In this document: piece after piece, positions 37,225 to 46,006 of the stretch
How positions within the stretch are numbered: position 1 is the stretch's first letter
Layout: each line of letters opens with the position of its first letter
Origin: Paenibacillus terrigena DSM 21567
GTDB lineage: Bacteria > Bacillota > Bacilli > Paenibacillales > Paenibacillaceae
Reading direction: 5' to 3'
Assembly (NCBI RefSeq): GCF_000374845.1
Contig: NZ_KB895418.1
Coordinates: 62,001-126,000, forward strand
Length of the DNA: 64,000 nucleotides
The notes under the pieces: generated by a model
Database searches by the model: none
Seen by the model: only the letters and a program-made list of their open reading frames with translations
Told to the model about the DNA's origin: nothing
Position numbers and translations under genes: made by a program

Positions 37225-38844
37225 ATGAAATTTAAAATTAGTGCCAAATTAATTATTGTGTCCGTCATCTTACTCACGGTACCAACATTCTTTACCGGAC
37301 TAACCGCTTACAATAATGCGAAACATCATCTTGATGAAGTGGGCATGGTCAATCTGAAAAATAACGCGCATATGGTGTCTGAATTGATCGATGTGCTGAA
37401 CTTAGGTGTTGAGAAAGGACAAATTACGCTGGAGCAAGCCCAAGAGCAAGTAAAGACTAGAATTCTGGGACCCAAGCAAGCGAACGGCACCCGTCCAATT
37501 ACGAACAAATTTGATCTTGGCGAATCGGGTTATCTCTTTATTCTTGATGAGAAGGGAACTGCCATTGGGCACCCAAGTATGGAAGGGAAAAATATGTGGG
37601 ATTCCGCCGATCGCAATGGAGATTTCTTCGTTCGCGAGCAGGTGAACAAAGCGTTGGCAGGTGGTGGATATACCTATTTTGACTATAACTTACCGAACTC
37701 CGAGGAGATCGCACAGAAAATCGTCTATTCTGAAAAAGCGCCGCACTGGGGATGGATCATCTCCTCCGGTTCTTACATGTCCAGCTTCAATAGCGGCGCA
37801 TCGAGTATTGCGACGAATCTAATCATCGCTTTTGCAATTACGATAGTTGTTGGCGTCATTATTATTTTCTATCTATCAAGACATATCTCAAGACCACTGA
37901 ATATGATCGCACAGCAATTGGATATGATCGCAAAAGGAAATTTATCGATGAAACCGCTGCAATTTAAAATGCGGACGAAAGATGAGGTCGAACATTTGAC
38001 AACATCGACGAACACGATGATTGAGCGGCTGCGTGATCTTGTTGGACGTATTATTATGTCATCTCAGAATGTTGCCGCAGCGTCTCAAGAAATATCGGCC
38101 ACTACAGAGGAAATCGCAGCGGGCGGTGTGCAGCAATCATCTACGGTTAATGCGGTTACGGAGTTGTTCCGAGAGCATACGATGGCGATAAATGTTGTGG
38201 CTCAAAATGCAGAGATGGCTGCAGAACTTTCGGATTCAACACAAGATAAAGCGGAGAAAGGCGGACGAGATGTACAAGATTCGGTCTATGCGATGAACAG
38301 CCTCTCCGATCAAATGACACGCTTGCAGAATGATTCGGAGCAAATCGGGGAAATCATTGAAGTCATTGATGAAATCGCTGAACAGACAAACTTGCTCGCA
38401 TTGAATGCTGCGATAGAAGCTGCGAGAGCAGGAGAGCAAGGTAGAGGATTCTCGGTCGTTGCGGATGAAGTTCGGAAGCTGGCGGAACGAAGCAGCGAAG
38501 CGACGAAACGAATCGCAGGAATCATCAAAGATATGCAGCACAATATGGGACAAAGTGTCCACGCCGTGAATGGCGCCGTTTCATTGACGGAACAAACAGG
38601 ACAGACCTTTAATGCCATCCTAGATCAAGTGGTAGGTATGGCGAGACAGGTAACGGAAATTGCTGCAGCGAGTGAGGAGCAAGCTGCACAATCGCAAGAA
38701 ATGATGAACTCCATTGAGAGCATCTCTGTTGTCAGTCATGAATCTGCAGCTGCAGCTGAACAGACAGCCAGCTCCAGTCAAGAGCTAGCGCGGTTAGCAG
38801 AAGAATTGAATGATATGGTAGCAAGCTTTAAATTAACAGAATAA
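37225..38844 (+). CDS. Transmembrane methyl-accepting chemotaxis protein (Cache-HAMP)
   Basis: 539 aa. Two membrane helices (about 9-27 and 193-212) flank an extracellular single-Cache domain ([32 protein letters not shown]). The HAMP domain follows ([20 protein letters not shown]), then a long helical signalling domain with the tip [20 protein letters not shown] and glutamine/glutamate methylation stretches. It detects small organic ligands outside the cell and controls CheA. The gene is 29 nt after cheA, preceded by AAGGGG. Confidence 0.95.
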   Translation: MKFKISAKLIIVSVILLTVPTFFTGLTAYNNAKHHLDEVGMVNLKNNAHMVSELIDVLNLGVEKGQITLEQAQEQVKTRILGPKQANGTRPITNKFDLGESGYLFILDEKGTAIGHPSMEGKNMWDSADRNGDFFVREQVNKALAGGGYTYFDYNLPNSEEIAQKIVYSEKAPHWGWIISSGSYMSSFNSGASSIATNLIIAFAITIVVGVIIIFYLSRHISRPLNMIAQQLDMIAKGNLSMKPLQFKMRTKDEVEHLTTSTNTMIERLRDLVGRIIMSSQNVAAASQEISATTEEIAAGGVQQSSTVNAVTELFREHTMAINVVAQNAEMAAELSDSTQDKAEKGGRDVQDSVYAMNSLSDQMTRLQNDSEQIGEIIEVIDEIAEQTNLLALNAAIEAARAGEQGRGFSVVADEVRKLAERSSEATKRIAGIIKDMQHNMGQSVHAVNGAVSLTEQTGQTFNAILDQVVGMARQVTEIAAASEEQAAQSQEMMNSIESISVVSHESAAAAEQTASSSQELARLAEELNDMVASFKLTE

Positions 38845-38859
38845 GTGGTGGTACGTGCC

Positions 38860-38907
38860 ATAAACCTTGAGCCTGAATTTTGATTCATGCTCGGGGTTAT
38901 TTTTTTC
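38860..38907 (+). terminator. Terminator after chemosensory cluster
   Basis: An imperfect stem pairs ATAAACCTTGAGC with GCTCGGGGTTAT (38889-38900), with G-U pairs and one bulge, followed by seven Ts. Confidence 0.7.
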
Positions 38908-38970
38908 GATTTTATAGAAATATGTAAGCGCTTTATACCACTCCAGTGTTATGAAGTTGTTAATACAGCT

Positions 38971-39000
38971 CCTAACAGTTTCCTAACAAAATCCTTATCA
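38971..39000 (+). promoter_or_regulatory. 11-bp-period direct repeats upstream of response regulator gene
   Basis: CCTAACA (38971-38977), CCTAACA (38982-38988) and CCTTATC (38993-38999) recur at exactly 11 bp. OmpR/PhoB-family regulators bind direct repeats with this helical spacing (B. subtilis PhoP uses TTAACA-like units). The array is about 130 nt upstream of an OmpR-family gene, so autoregulation is likely. A TACAAT at 39036-39041 is a possible -10. Confidence 0.5.
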
Positions 39001-39126
39001 TAGACGCTGTTGTCGAAATATAGTATATTGGGGGTACAATTTAATAAAAATTTAAAACAATTATGAGATATGTGTTAAGAATAATACGCATTTTTGTAAA
39101 AAAATGTCATTAAGGGTGATCTTCTT

Positions 39127-39834
39127 ATGGATAAAGTACTTATTATCGAGGACGATAATATGATTGGTGAGATGCTAACGATGTACTTATCGGAAGAGGG
39201 CTACGCCGTAAAAAGAGTGGATACGGGATTAGATGGCATGCTCGAATTAGAGTTGTTCCGACCGGACATCATTCTATTGGATTTAGTTCTTCCGGACATC
39301 AATGGAATTGAATTATGCAGTAAGTTGCGTGAAGTATCACTCGCGCCAATCATTGTCGTATCGCTTAAGATGGAGGTCGCTGATCGAATTAATGCTTTAC
39401 AAGCAGGTGCGGATGATTTCCTAAGTAAACCGTTTAGTATGCGAGAACTCACGGCAAGGATTAATGCGAATATTCGGCGCATGCATTTGCTCGAACAGTC
39501 GATGGCGGATCGTGGTGACTTGAGGAATATGACGGATTCTGTAGAGAGTTTAATATCTTTGGATCCGGAACGAAGATCTTTATATGTGAATCACCGTTAT
39601 ATTGAGACAACGTTCTCAGAATTCGAAATTATGAAGCTATTCTGTGCCAATCAAGGAAAGGTATATACGAGGGAAGAGTTGATTAATGCACTGCGAGGGT
39701 TCGATTCTTTCGTGACAGATCGAGCAATTGACGTACATATTGCGAACCTTAGGAAGAAGATTGAAGGCAATCCGAAAGAACCTAGATTTATTAAGACGGT
39801 ATGGGGGGTAGGTTATAAATTTAACGTTGAATAA
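39127..39834 (+). CDS. OmpR-family response regulator
   Basis: 235 aa. Receiver domain (1-115): acidic pocket IIEDDN, phospho-Asp in IILLDLVLPD, and Lys in FLSKPFSM. A C-terminal winged helix (about 140-233; FEIMKLFCANQGKVYTREEL, TDRAIDVHIANLRKKIE, VWGVGYKFN) binds DNA direct repeats. No kinase follows on the same strand; the large hybrid kinase is convergent. It probably regulates its own promoter via the 38971-39000 repeats. Confidence 0.95.
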   Translation: MDKVLIIEDDNMIGEMLTMYLSEEGYAVKRVDTGLDGMLELELFRPDIILLDLVLPDINGIELCSKLREVSLAPIIVVSLKMEVADRINALQAGADDFLSKPFSMRELTARINANIRRMHLLEQSMADRGDLRNMTDSVESLISLDPERRSLYVNHRYIETTFSEFEIMKLFCANQGKVYTREELINALRGFDSFVTDRAIDVHIANLRKKIEGNPKEPRFIKTVWGVGYKFNVE

Positions 39835-39837
39835 GAA

Positions 39838-39877
39838 CACGAACAACACTGTATGATGATCTACAGTGTTGTTCGTG
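39838..39877. terminator. Perfect 16-bp hairpin between convergent regulator and kinase genes
   Basis: CACGAACAACACTGTA (39838-39853) and its exact reverse complement (39862-39877) flank an 8-nt loop. The right arm encodes the last codons of the kinase gene. Neither strand has a good T tract, so it may block converging polymerases or protect 3' ends rather than act as a classic terminator. Confidence 0.55.
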
Positions 39878-42800
39878 CAATAAATAGTTCGATCGCATGC
39901 AATATGCGAGTTAATTGATAGGTTAAATCTTGTAACATTTGATCAAATGTAGTATCGTCCTTGGGCTTATCATCCTTCAACCATTGTTCAACCTGGTTCG
40001 CTGCTTCATATAAATGCTGTGCAGATAAATTCCCCGCGGTACCCTTCAACGTATGAATCATGCGCCTTGCTGTGTCATGATCTTCCTGTTCAATCATATC
40101 CATGAAATGATCAATAAAGAGTTTGTATTCCTGATGGAAGGTGGTTAGCATTCGGTTCAATATGTGCACCTTCCCATTTAATCGATGAATCGCTTGTTCG
40201 ACAATAATCCCATGATCCTCAAGAATTTGATACGGATGATTGCGATCAAGGTTGACATCTTCTTCCTTCATTGCTTCTGAACCGATTCGTAAACCTGAAC
40301 CAAGCCATTTGTCTAATGTCTGGAACATCTGATCGACATCGATCGGCTTCTGAATCATGTCGTTCATCCCTGCTGCAAAATATTGCTCACGATCCTTCTG
40401 AATGATATTCGCAGACATCGCGATGATCGGCAGTTGCTGATAAACGGGGTTACTACGTATTCGTTTGGTTGCTTCCAATCCATCCATCTCCGGCATATGG
40501 ATATCCATCAGAATGAGATCCCATTCTAAGGGTTCGAGCAGCATCAACACCTGACGTCCATTCTCCGCTACGCCAACAGAATATCCACGGCTTTCTAGTA
40601 ACTCCACCGCAATTTGTTGGTTAATCTCATGATCTTCGGCTAGTAAAATACGATAAGGCCGACTGGATCCAGCAGCGCTCTCCTTATAGGCAGTGATCTC
40701 GTTGATTTCATATCTGGTATTGTCAACTAAGCTGCTGAGAATGTGATGAAGCTTGAAAATCTGAACCGGCTTCAACAGGACGGCATCGGGGCGAAGCTGA
40801 TCCGGCAGCGAGAAGACGGCTTCTCTTCCTGGCGTAGTGGTCATGAGGAGTGTGAGAACGCCTAGGCAGCGCGCTAGCTTTTGCATTCGAACCCATGTCT
40901 CTTCACCGTACATGTCCGCAGCATCCATATCAAGAATAACAATGTCTGCATGATGATCTTGCATTTCAAGCCAATTCGTCGCTTCCTTCCAAGATAGACA
41001 GGAATACACTTCGTGACCCAAAGTATGGAGCATCGATTGTATATGACTGTTCAGCGCTGTCTTATCTGATACGAGCAGCACTTCCCGCCTTACGATGGTG
41101 TCGACTGGGGGTAGCAGTGCAACATTCGCATCTTGTGCAAGACGTAGGGGTATGGTGAAGGAGAAGGTGCTGCCTACCCTAAACTCACTGTGTAGTTGTA
41201 AATCTCCCTGCATGATATCCACTAATTTTTTGGAAATCACAAGCCCAAGTCCCGTCCCGCCGTATTTGCGACTTGTCGAGTTGTCAGCCTGAGAGAAAGG
41301 TTCAAATAAGTAGCGCTGCTGCTCCTCAGAAATGCCAATCCCGGTATCGATAATCGAAAATTTGATCTCGATCGACTCTGCTGTGCGCCTTATATTCTCA
41401 GCCCGTATACAGACCATCCCATAATTCGTGAATTTAATCGCATTGCTGATCAGATTTAGCAGGACTTGTTCGAGTCGCAGGGGGTCTCCTAATACATAAG
41501 CTGGCCAATCATTTGGTAAATCCATGAGGAGGACCAGATCTTTTTTGGCTTGGAGCATACTGCTCGTCTCCGAGAGCTTGTCGAACATCCCATAGAGATT
41601 GATTTTCGTCTCTTCGACTTCAATTTTTCCAGCCTCAATCTTGGAGAAGTCCAATATCTCATTAATGATGCGAAGCAAGGTCTGGGAAGAAGCTAATATT
41701 TTGCGCAAATAATCCTGTTGGATCGGTGTCATTCCCGTCTTCTGAATCAATTGCGTCAAGCCAATGATTCCATTCAGGGGCGTCCGAAGTTCATGGCTCA
41801 TCATTGCGAGGAACGCGCTTTTGGCTTGATTCGCCGCCTCAGCGGCTTTCTTAGCATCCATCAACTCGACTTGATCCCGCTTTTGCTCTGATATGTCTCG
41901 GCAAATACGAATATAACCGATGATATTCCCGTTATGATCCAGCATTTTATTGACATTCACGGAGATCGGAATGCGTGTGCCATTCTTATGTACGTAGAGG
42001 GATTCTGTATCATACGATGTCTGATGATTTTCTTCGAATACCGCTTGAAATACCGTTGTGTCTGGCGGAATGGTTCTTCCGAGTTGAGCAGACAGTGTTG
42101 CGGCTGTCCGTGCGATCGTATCTTGATCCTGCAGCAGCATAATGCTTTCCTTGTTGACGACTTCCTTGGATGTGTAGCCCAGCATTTTCTCAGCGGTCTT
42201 GCTGAAATAAGTAATTCGGAACTGAGAGTCAACAACGATGATGGCATAATCATTCTGATTAATAATCGCTTCACCGGTTATGAATTTCTGCGTAATGTTC
42301 GTAAGAAAAGGAAATCTCTGCAAATAATAAGCGAGCAGTAAATAGGTAACGATAACGGTAACTAGAATGCAAAGCGTGAAATAGAAAAATAATGACCGGG
42401 AATAATTGTTCAATTCTTGTAAAGATAGGTCCGTTGGCGTACTGACTGCAACCGACCACTTCGTTAGCGGAATTGGCGCATAGCTGATATATTCCTCTTG
42501 CTTCAATGTCTGAATAGATTCTACACCAGTTTGCTGCTCCATCATCTTCGTAAGAATGGCTTGAAGCCCGGGACTCGCATCTGGAAATTTGCGATCCAGC
42601 GTATATGTAAAACCAGGATAATAGATGATTTCTCTGTCAGCATCAACCAGAAAATGATACCCGACATTGCCTTTATGGTAAGGCTTCATAATCTCCGGGA
42701 ACGTATCGAGTAGAATGTCGACGGCAACGTAACCAATGGTTGTTCCTTGATCTTGAATGCGATGGGCGACACTTACGACCCATCTGCCTGTAAATGCATC

Positions 42801-43328
42801 GAGATAAGGCTGGCTGTATGTTGTCTCATCGGATGCCGAGGCCTCGGCATACCATCCACGAGAGTTAATCTCGAAGCTCGGACGAGATATTCGCCCGCCG
42901 CTCCCCACAAAGAAGTTCCCTTTCTCGCTGGCAATCCATACGAGCGATAATCGGTCGTCGATGGCTGCAGTTGCATTCAAGGAGATCATGACGTCTCGAT
43001 AATCCGGATTCTGGGTGACTTCTAAGTGGGATTTCGCCGTCTTTAGCAGTCGGATCGTCGAAGGATCTGTTGTCATATGTTCCACAGTAGCGCCGAATTT
43101 CTCGAATAATGCGTTGACTTTCTCGGCAATAGATGCGCTCTCAGCTGTGAGTGAATTCTGGACATCTTGAATAATGATTTCTTTCGTCTGATAGTAGATA
43201 AAAATTCCTGTAAATGAGGAGATGGCCATAATGAAGACGAGGATAATGATCGATAATTTTAACGATACGCGGTCGAATTTCAAGATGCCTCTTCGCAAGG
43301 AAGGGCGTGGTATGCTTCTCATAGTCAT
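39861..43328 (-). CDS. Hybrid sensor histidine kinase (dCache-PAS-HisKA-HATPase-REC-REC-HPt)
   Basis: 1155 aa; ATG 43322, 6 nt from AGG, may be the true start. Membrane helices (about 23-46 and 311-336) flank a double-Cache sensor (SRGWYAEASASDETTYSQPY). A PAS domain (about 358-485; ITYFSKTAEKMLGYTSKEVV) precedes the dimerisation helix with His512 (SHELRTPLNGIIGL) and the ATPase (EQVLLNLISNAIKFT, DTGIGI, GGTGLGL). Receiver 1 (about 765-880) lacks the acidic pair (LLVSDKT), so may be degenerate; receiver 2 is complete (LLAEDHEINQ, LILMDIHMPEMDG). The C-terminal HPt has IHTLKGTAGNLS. This is a four-step phosphorelay whose final partner is not evident here. Confidence 0.93.
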   Translation of the reverse strand: MTMRSIPRPSLRRGILKFDRVSLKLSIIILVFIMAISSFTGIFIYYQTKEIIIQDVQNSLTAESASIAEKVNALFEKFGATVEHMTTDPSTIRLLKTAKSHLEVTQNPDYRDVMISLNATAAIDDRLSLVWIASEKGNFFVGSGGRISRPSFEINSRGWYAEASASDETTYSQPYLDAFTGRWVVSVAHRIQDQGTTIGYVAVDILLDTFPEIMKPYHKGNVGYHFLVDADREIIYYPGFTYTLDRKFPDASPGLQAILTKMMEQQTGVESIQTLKQEEYISYAPIPLTKWSVAVSTPTDLSLQELNNYSRSLFFYFTLCILVTVIVTYLLLAYYLQRFPFLTNITQKFITGEAIINQNDYAIIVVDSQFRITYFSKTAEKMLGYTSKEVVNKESIMLLQDQDTIARTAATLSAQLGRTIPPDTTVFQAVFEENHQTSYDTESLYVHKNGTRIPISVNVNKMLDHNGNIIGYIRICRDISEQKRDQVELMDAKKAAEAANQAKSAFLAMMSHELRTPLNGIIGLTQLIQKTGMTPIQQDYLRKILASSQTLLRIINEILDFSKIEAGKIEVEETKINLYGMFDKLSETSSMLQAKKDLVLLMDLPNDWPAYVLGDPLRLEQVLLNLISNAIKFTNYGMVCIRAENIRRTAESIEIKFSIIDTGIGISEEQQRYLFEPFSQADNSTSRKYGGTGLGLVISKKLVDIMQGDLQLHSEFRVGSTFSFTIPLRLAQDANVALLPPVDTIVRREVLLVSDKTALNSHIQSMLHTLGHEVYSCLSWKEATNWLEMQDHHADIVILDMDAADMYGEETWVRMQKLARCLGVLTLLMTTTPGREAVFSLPDQLRPDAVLLKPVQIFKLHHILSSLVDNTRYEINEITAYKESAAGSSRPYRILLAEDHEINQQIAVELLESRGYSVGVAENGRQVLMLLEPLEWDLILMDIHMPEMDGLEATKRIRSNPVYQQLPIIAMSANIIQKDREQYFAAGMNDMIQKPIDVDQMFQTLDKWLGSGLRIGSEAMKEEDVNLDRNHPYQILEDHGIIVEQAIHRLNGKVHILNRMLTTFHQEYKLFIDHFMDMIEQEDHDTARRMIHTLKGTAGNLSAQHLYEAANQVEQWLKDDKPKDDTTFDQMLQDLTYQLTRILHAIELFIARTTL

Positions 43329-43361
43329 CCTACCTTTGCTGGACAGTCGATGTACTGGCTA

Positions 43362-43370
43362 ATTATAGCA
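43362..43370 (-). promoter_or_regulatory. Extended -10 promoter for the hybrid kinase gene
   Basis: On the minus strand TGCTATAAT (43370-43362) is a perfect extended -10, about 35-40 nt upstream of the kinase start. No good -35 is seen, which extended -10 promoters can tolerate. Confidence 0.55.
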
Positions 43371-43430
43371 TTAGAGGAAGCAGGCGCCTATCCCTATCGA
43401 AGGATGTATGCAATTTTTGGGCGATTCACT

Positions 43431-43459
43431 TTGTGTTTCCGGATATACCGCACTATACT
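43431..43459 (+). promoter_or_regulatory. SigA-type promoter for the small membrane protein gene
   Basis: TTGTGT (43431-43436), 17-bp spacer, TATACT (43454-43459), 38 nt upstream of the TTG start at 43498. Confidence 0.6.
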
Positions 43460-43497
43460 AGAATCAGTTGGATCAAGTAAGGAGAGGCGGGGGCAAT

Positions 43498-43788
43498 TTG
43501 CGACAGAATATAGTGAGCCGTATATTGCTAGGATTCGGATTTGTAGTTATTGGAATTTCACTGCTCATGGGGTTTTTCCTCGCGATTGCAAGTGGGCATA
43601 ATGGGTTTGCACTTGCTGCGGTGATGGTATTATTCAAATGGTGGGCTTACGGTGCCATGATCGGGCTGGCATTTATCGGACTCGCCGAAATCGTCAAGCT
43701 GCTGCAAGCGATTCATGACAAACTAGAGAGGTCGGATCGTTCTGTCGTACAGGCAGTAGAGCATGATGAATGGGATAATGGAAGCTAA
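43498..43788 (+). CDS. Small membrane protein, function unknown
   Basis: About 96 aa from a TTG at 43498, with GGAGAGG 9 nt upstream. Two membrane helices (ILLGFGFVVIGISLLMGFFL and WWAYGAMIGLAFIGLAEIVK) are followed by a charged cytoplasmic tail (HDKLERSDRSVVQAVEHDEW). No family recognised. It lies immediately before the rplS promoter, at the right edge of the material that separates trmD from rplS. Confidence 0.6.
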   Translation: MRQNIVSRILLGFGFVVIGISLLMGFFLAIASGHNGFALAAVMVLFKWWAYGAMIGLAFIGLAEIVKLLQAIHDKLERSDRSVVQAVEHDEWDNGS

Positions 43789-43797
43789 AGAAATCAC

Positions 43798-43826
43798 TTG
43801 TGTTCGATTGCTAAACATGATACAAT
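43798..43826 (+). promoter_or_regulatory. Promoter of rplS
   Basis: TTGTGT (43798-43803), 17-bp spacer, TACAAT (43821-43826). It gives rplS its own promoter, needed because it is no longer downstream of trmD. Confidence 0.6.
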
Positions 43827-43840
43827 ATCATTTGTGTTAA

Positions 43841-43915
43841 TTCGGTGGTCCTCTACGAACGATGAGGCGGAGCAGCAGCTCCCTGAGACGTATGAACACC
43901 TGAGTGGAAGGAGGG
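43841..43915 (+). ncRNA. Structured 5' leader of rplS (candidate L19 leader)
   Basis: An outer pairing GGTG (43844-43847) with CACC (43897-43900) encloses two hairpins: CCTC/GAGG (43850-43853 with 43864-43867) and GGAGC-AGCA-GCTCC (43869-43882). Autoregulatory leaders in front of rplS are known in Bacilli (the Rfam L19 leader family); this looks like one but was not compared with the model. Confidence 0.5.
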
Positions 43916-43923
43916 AGTCATAG

Positions 43924-44265
43924 ATGAATATCGTACAAGCGATTACTCAAGAACAACTTCGTAAAGACTTGCCAAGCTTTCGTCCTGGAGACACTTTAAA
44001 AGTACACGTTAAAGTTATCGAGGGAACCCGTGAGCGTATCCAGCTTTTCGAAGGTGTTGTGATTAAACGTCGTGGAGGCGGAATCAGTGAGACTTTTACA
44101 GTTCGTAAAATTTCTTACGGTGTAGGTGTGGAAAGAACTTTCCCGCTTCATTCCCCAAAAATCGATAAACTCGAAGTGGCTCGCCGTGGTAAAGTGCGTC
44201 GTGCGAAGCTTTATTATCTTCGTGAACTACGCGGTAAAGCAGCGAGAATTAAAGAGATTCGTTAA
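43924..44265 (+). CDS. rplS: 50S ribosomal protein L19
   Basis: 113 aa, AAGGAGGGAG upstream. Typical L19 sequence: [49 protein letters not shown] and the basic C-terminus [19 protein letters not shown]. It lies at the 30S-50S interface next to L14. It is first in a short housekeeping cluster with lepB and rbgA. Confidence 0.98.
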   Translation: MNIVQAITQEQLRKDLPSFRPGDTLKVHVKVIEGTRERIQLFEGVVIKRRGGGISETFTVRKISYGVGVERTFPLHSPKIDKLEVARRGKVRRAKLYYLRELRGKAARIKEIR

Positions 44266-44274
44266 TGTAAGACC

Positions 44275-44300
44275 AAGGGGCTTGTTACTACAAGCTCCTT
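44275..44300 (+). terminator. Weak hairpin between rplS and lepB
   Basis: AAGGGGCTTGT (44275-44285) pairs with ACAAGCTCCTT (44290-44300), one G-U, but only a short T run follows. Probably a partial attenuator or an mRNA 3'-end stabiliser. Confidence 0.45.
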
Positions 44301-44362
44301 TCGCATGTATAGCGGTATGAATACGCTTTGAAATAGGGAATGTAATATAAGGAGGGAAAGCG

Positions 44363-44989
44363 ATGACGAATCAAACGGATTCTCATGAGACAGAACCAAA
44401 TGAACCACAAGAACAGCCTGGCACAAGCAAACTGAAAAGTGAAGCAGTGGAATGGGCAAAGGCCATTGCTATTGCTGTCGTCTTAGTCGTAGTCATACGT
44501 TGGTTCGTATTTGCTCCCTTCATGGTAGACGGGCCATCGATGCAGCCGAATTTTCATACAGGTGAGCGAGTCATTGTGAATAAGTTCTTATACGATTTCC
44601 GTGCGCCAAAGCCGGGTGAAGTCGTTGTATTTCATGTTCCGCAAGAGAAGCGTGATTACATTAAACGTGTCGTTGCTGTCGCAGGTGATACGGTGAAGGT
44701 TCAAGGCGATGATGTCTATGTCAACGGCAAGAAAATTAGCGAGCCGTACATTCAAGGCGTCTTGGATGAGTACCATAGCAAAGGGGAACAATACAACAAT
44801 CTGCGTGATTTCCCTAATGCTGACGTGACAGAAGAGAAGGTCCCAGAAGGCCATATCTTCGCCATGGGTGATAACCGCCGTAACAGTACGGATAGCCGAA
44901 TGATTGGATATATTGATTTAAAAGAAGTGGTAGGGCGTGCAGAAGTTGTATTCTGGCCGTACAAGGATATTACAATAGTAAATCACTAG
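44363..44989 (+). CDS. lepB: Type I signal peptidase
   Basis: 208 aa with an acidic, glutamine-rich cytoplasmic N-terminus, one membrane helix (about 34-52) and an extracytoplasmic catalytic domain. Catalytic Ser59 is in DGPSMQPNF and Lys101 in DYIKRVVAVAGD; the box GDNRRNSTDSR is present. It cleaves signal peptides of exported proteins such as those at 3472, 13868 and 51707. AAGGAGGG upstream of the ATG. Confidence 0.96.
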   Translation: MTNQTDSHETEPNEPQEQPGTSKLKSEAVEWAKAIAIAVVLVVVIRWFVFAPFMVDGPSMQPNFHTGERVIVNKFLYDFRAPKPGEVVVFHVPQEKRDYIKRVVAVAGDTVKVQGDDVYVNGKKISEPYIQGVLDEYHSKGEQYNNLRDFPNADVTEEKVPEGHIFAMGDNRRNSTDSRMIGYIDLKEVVGRAEVVFWPYKDITIVNH

Positions 44990-45021
44990 ACGTGAATTTT
45001 GAGTAAGGGTGGTGAGAGACG

Positions 45022-45897
45022 GTGACGATACAATGGTTCCCTGGACATATGACGAGAGCACGTCGTGAGATCCAGGAAAAACTGAAACTGATCGATGTAG
45101 TGATAGAACTGCTCGATGCTCGTCTACCGCTGTCAAGCCGCAATCCGATGATTGATGAGATTTTGCAAGGGAAGCCAAGAATGATCGTGCTGAATAAAGC
45201 TGATCTGGCGGACCCGGCGGTGACAGAGAAATGGGTAACATACTTCAAAAATGAAGGCATTACAGCATTTCCGATCGATGCGTCGAACGGGACTCGTGTG
45301 CAGGACATTCCTGCGCAAGCGAAGGTGCTATTTCATGATAAAATTCAGAAACAACTCAATCGAGGCATGAAGCCGCGTGCGATTCGCGGATTGATCGTCG
45401 GAATACCGAATGTAGGAAAATCGACATTAATCAATAGACTTGCAGGCCGCAACATTGCAGCAACCGGAGATCGCCCAGGCGTCACGAAGGGACAGCAGTG
45501 GATTAAGATCGGAACGGAAATGGAACTGCTGGATACACCGGGAATTCTATGGCCGAAGTTCGAGGATCAGGAAGTTGGCTATCGACTAGCCGTTACGGGT
45601 GCGATCAAAGAGCAAGTCATTAATATCGAAGACGTTGCCTTTTTCGCGATAAAATACATGACGCAGTACTATTGGGATACGTTGCAAGAGCGATTCGAAC
45701 TAACGAAGAAACCCGAAGATCTGGATGTTCCTGACGAAATCGTTCAGGTGATGGAAGAGATCGGACGTAAACGTGGTTGTATTATGAGCGGTGGACGCGT
45801 TGATCTCGAGAAAGCATCTGGTGTCATTCTACGCGAACTACGCGCGGGCAAAATGGGACGTTTCTCGCTGGAAGTCCCGTTGTCGTTTATGCTGTAA
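45022..45897 (+). CDS. rbgA: Ribosome biogenesis GTPase RbgA (YlqF)
   Basis: 291 aa. A circularly permuted GTPase: G4 LNKADLAD (57-64) precedes G1 GIPNVGKST (127-135) and G3 DTPG; start [11 protein letters not shown] is typical. It drives late assembly of the 50S subunit (L16, L27, L36 incorporation). Start is a GTG, preceded by AAGGGTGGTGAGAGACG. Confidence 0.96.
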   Translation: MTIQWFPGHMTRARREIQEKLKLIDVVIELLDARLPLSSRNPMIDEILQGKPRMIVLNKADLADPAVTEKWVTYFKNEGITAFPIDASNGTRVQDIPAQAKVLFHDKIQKQLNRGMKPRAIRGLIVGIPNVGKSTLINRLAGRNIAATGDRPGVTKGQQWIKIGTEMELLDTPGILWPKFEDQEVGYRLAVTGAIKEQVINIEDVAFFAIKYMTQYYWDTLQERFELTKKPEDLDVPDEIVQVMEEIGRKRGCIMSGGRVDLEKASGVILRELRAGKMGRFSLEVPLSFML

Positions 45898-45919
45898 ACC
45901 TATATGGATTGATAAAAAT

Positions 45920-45983
45920 AAAACCGTGCAATTTGTGAAGTTCTCCCTATTGGATAGGAATCACAAAGAGCACGGTTTTTTTG
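45920..45983. terminator. Bidirectional terminator between rbgA and the YmcC-like gene
   Basis: AAAACCGTGC (45920-45929) pairs with GCACGGTTTT (45970-45979); inside, TTTGTGA and TCACAAA also pair. T-rich tracts follow on both strands, so it can end rbgA (plus) and the convergent membrane protein gene (minus). Confidence 0.85.
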
Positions 45984-46006
45984 TGTTTTATGGCTTTATT
46001 TTGTCA

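Noticed and set aside
33678-37225. SigD-type promoters for the chemosensory genes
   Set aside because: No TAAA-N15-GCCGATAT-like pair was found upstream of these genes; SigA-like elements are seen instead.
38923-38936. cre-like TGTAAGCGCTTTAT downstream of the chemosensory terminator
   Set aside because: 12 of 14 consensus positions match, but it lies nearly 200 nt upstream of the next gene with no promoter near it, so significance is doubtful.
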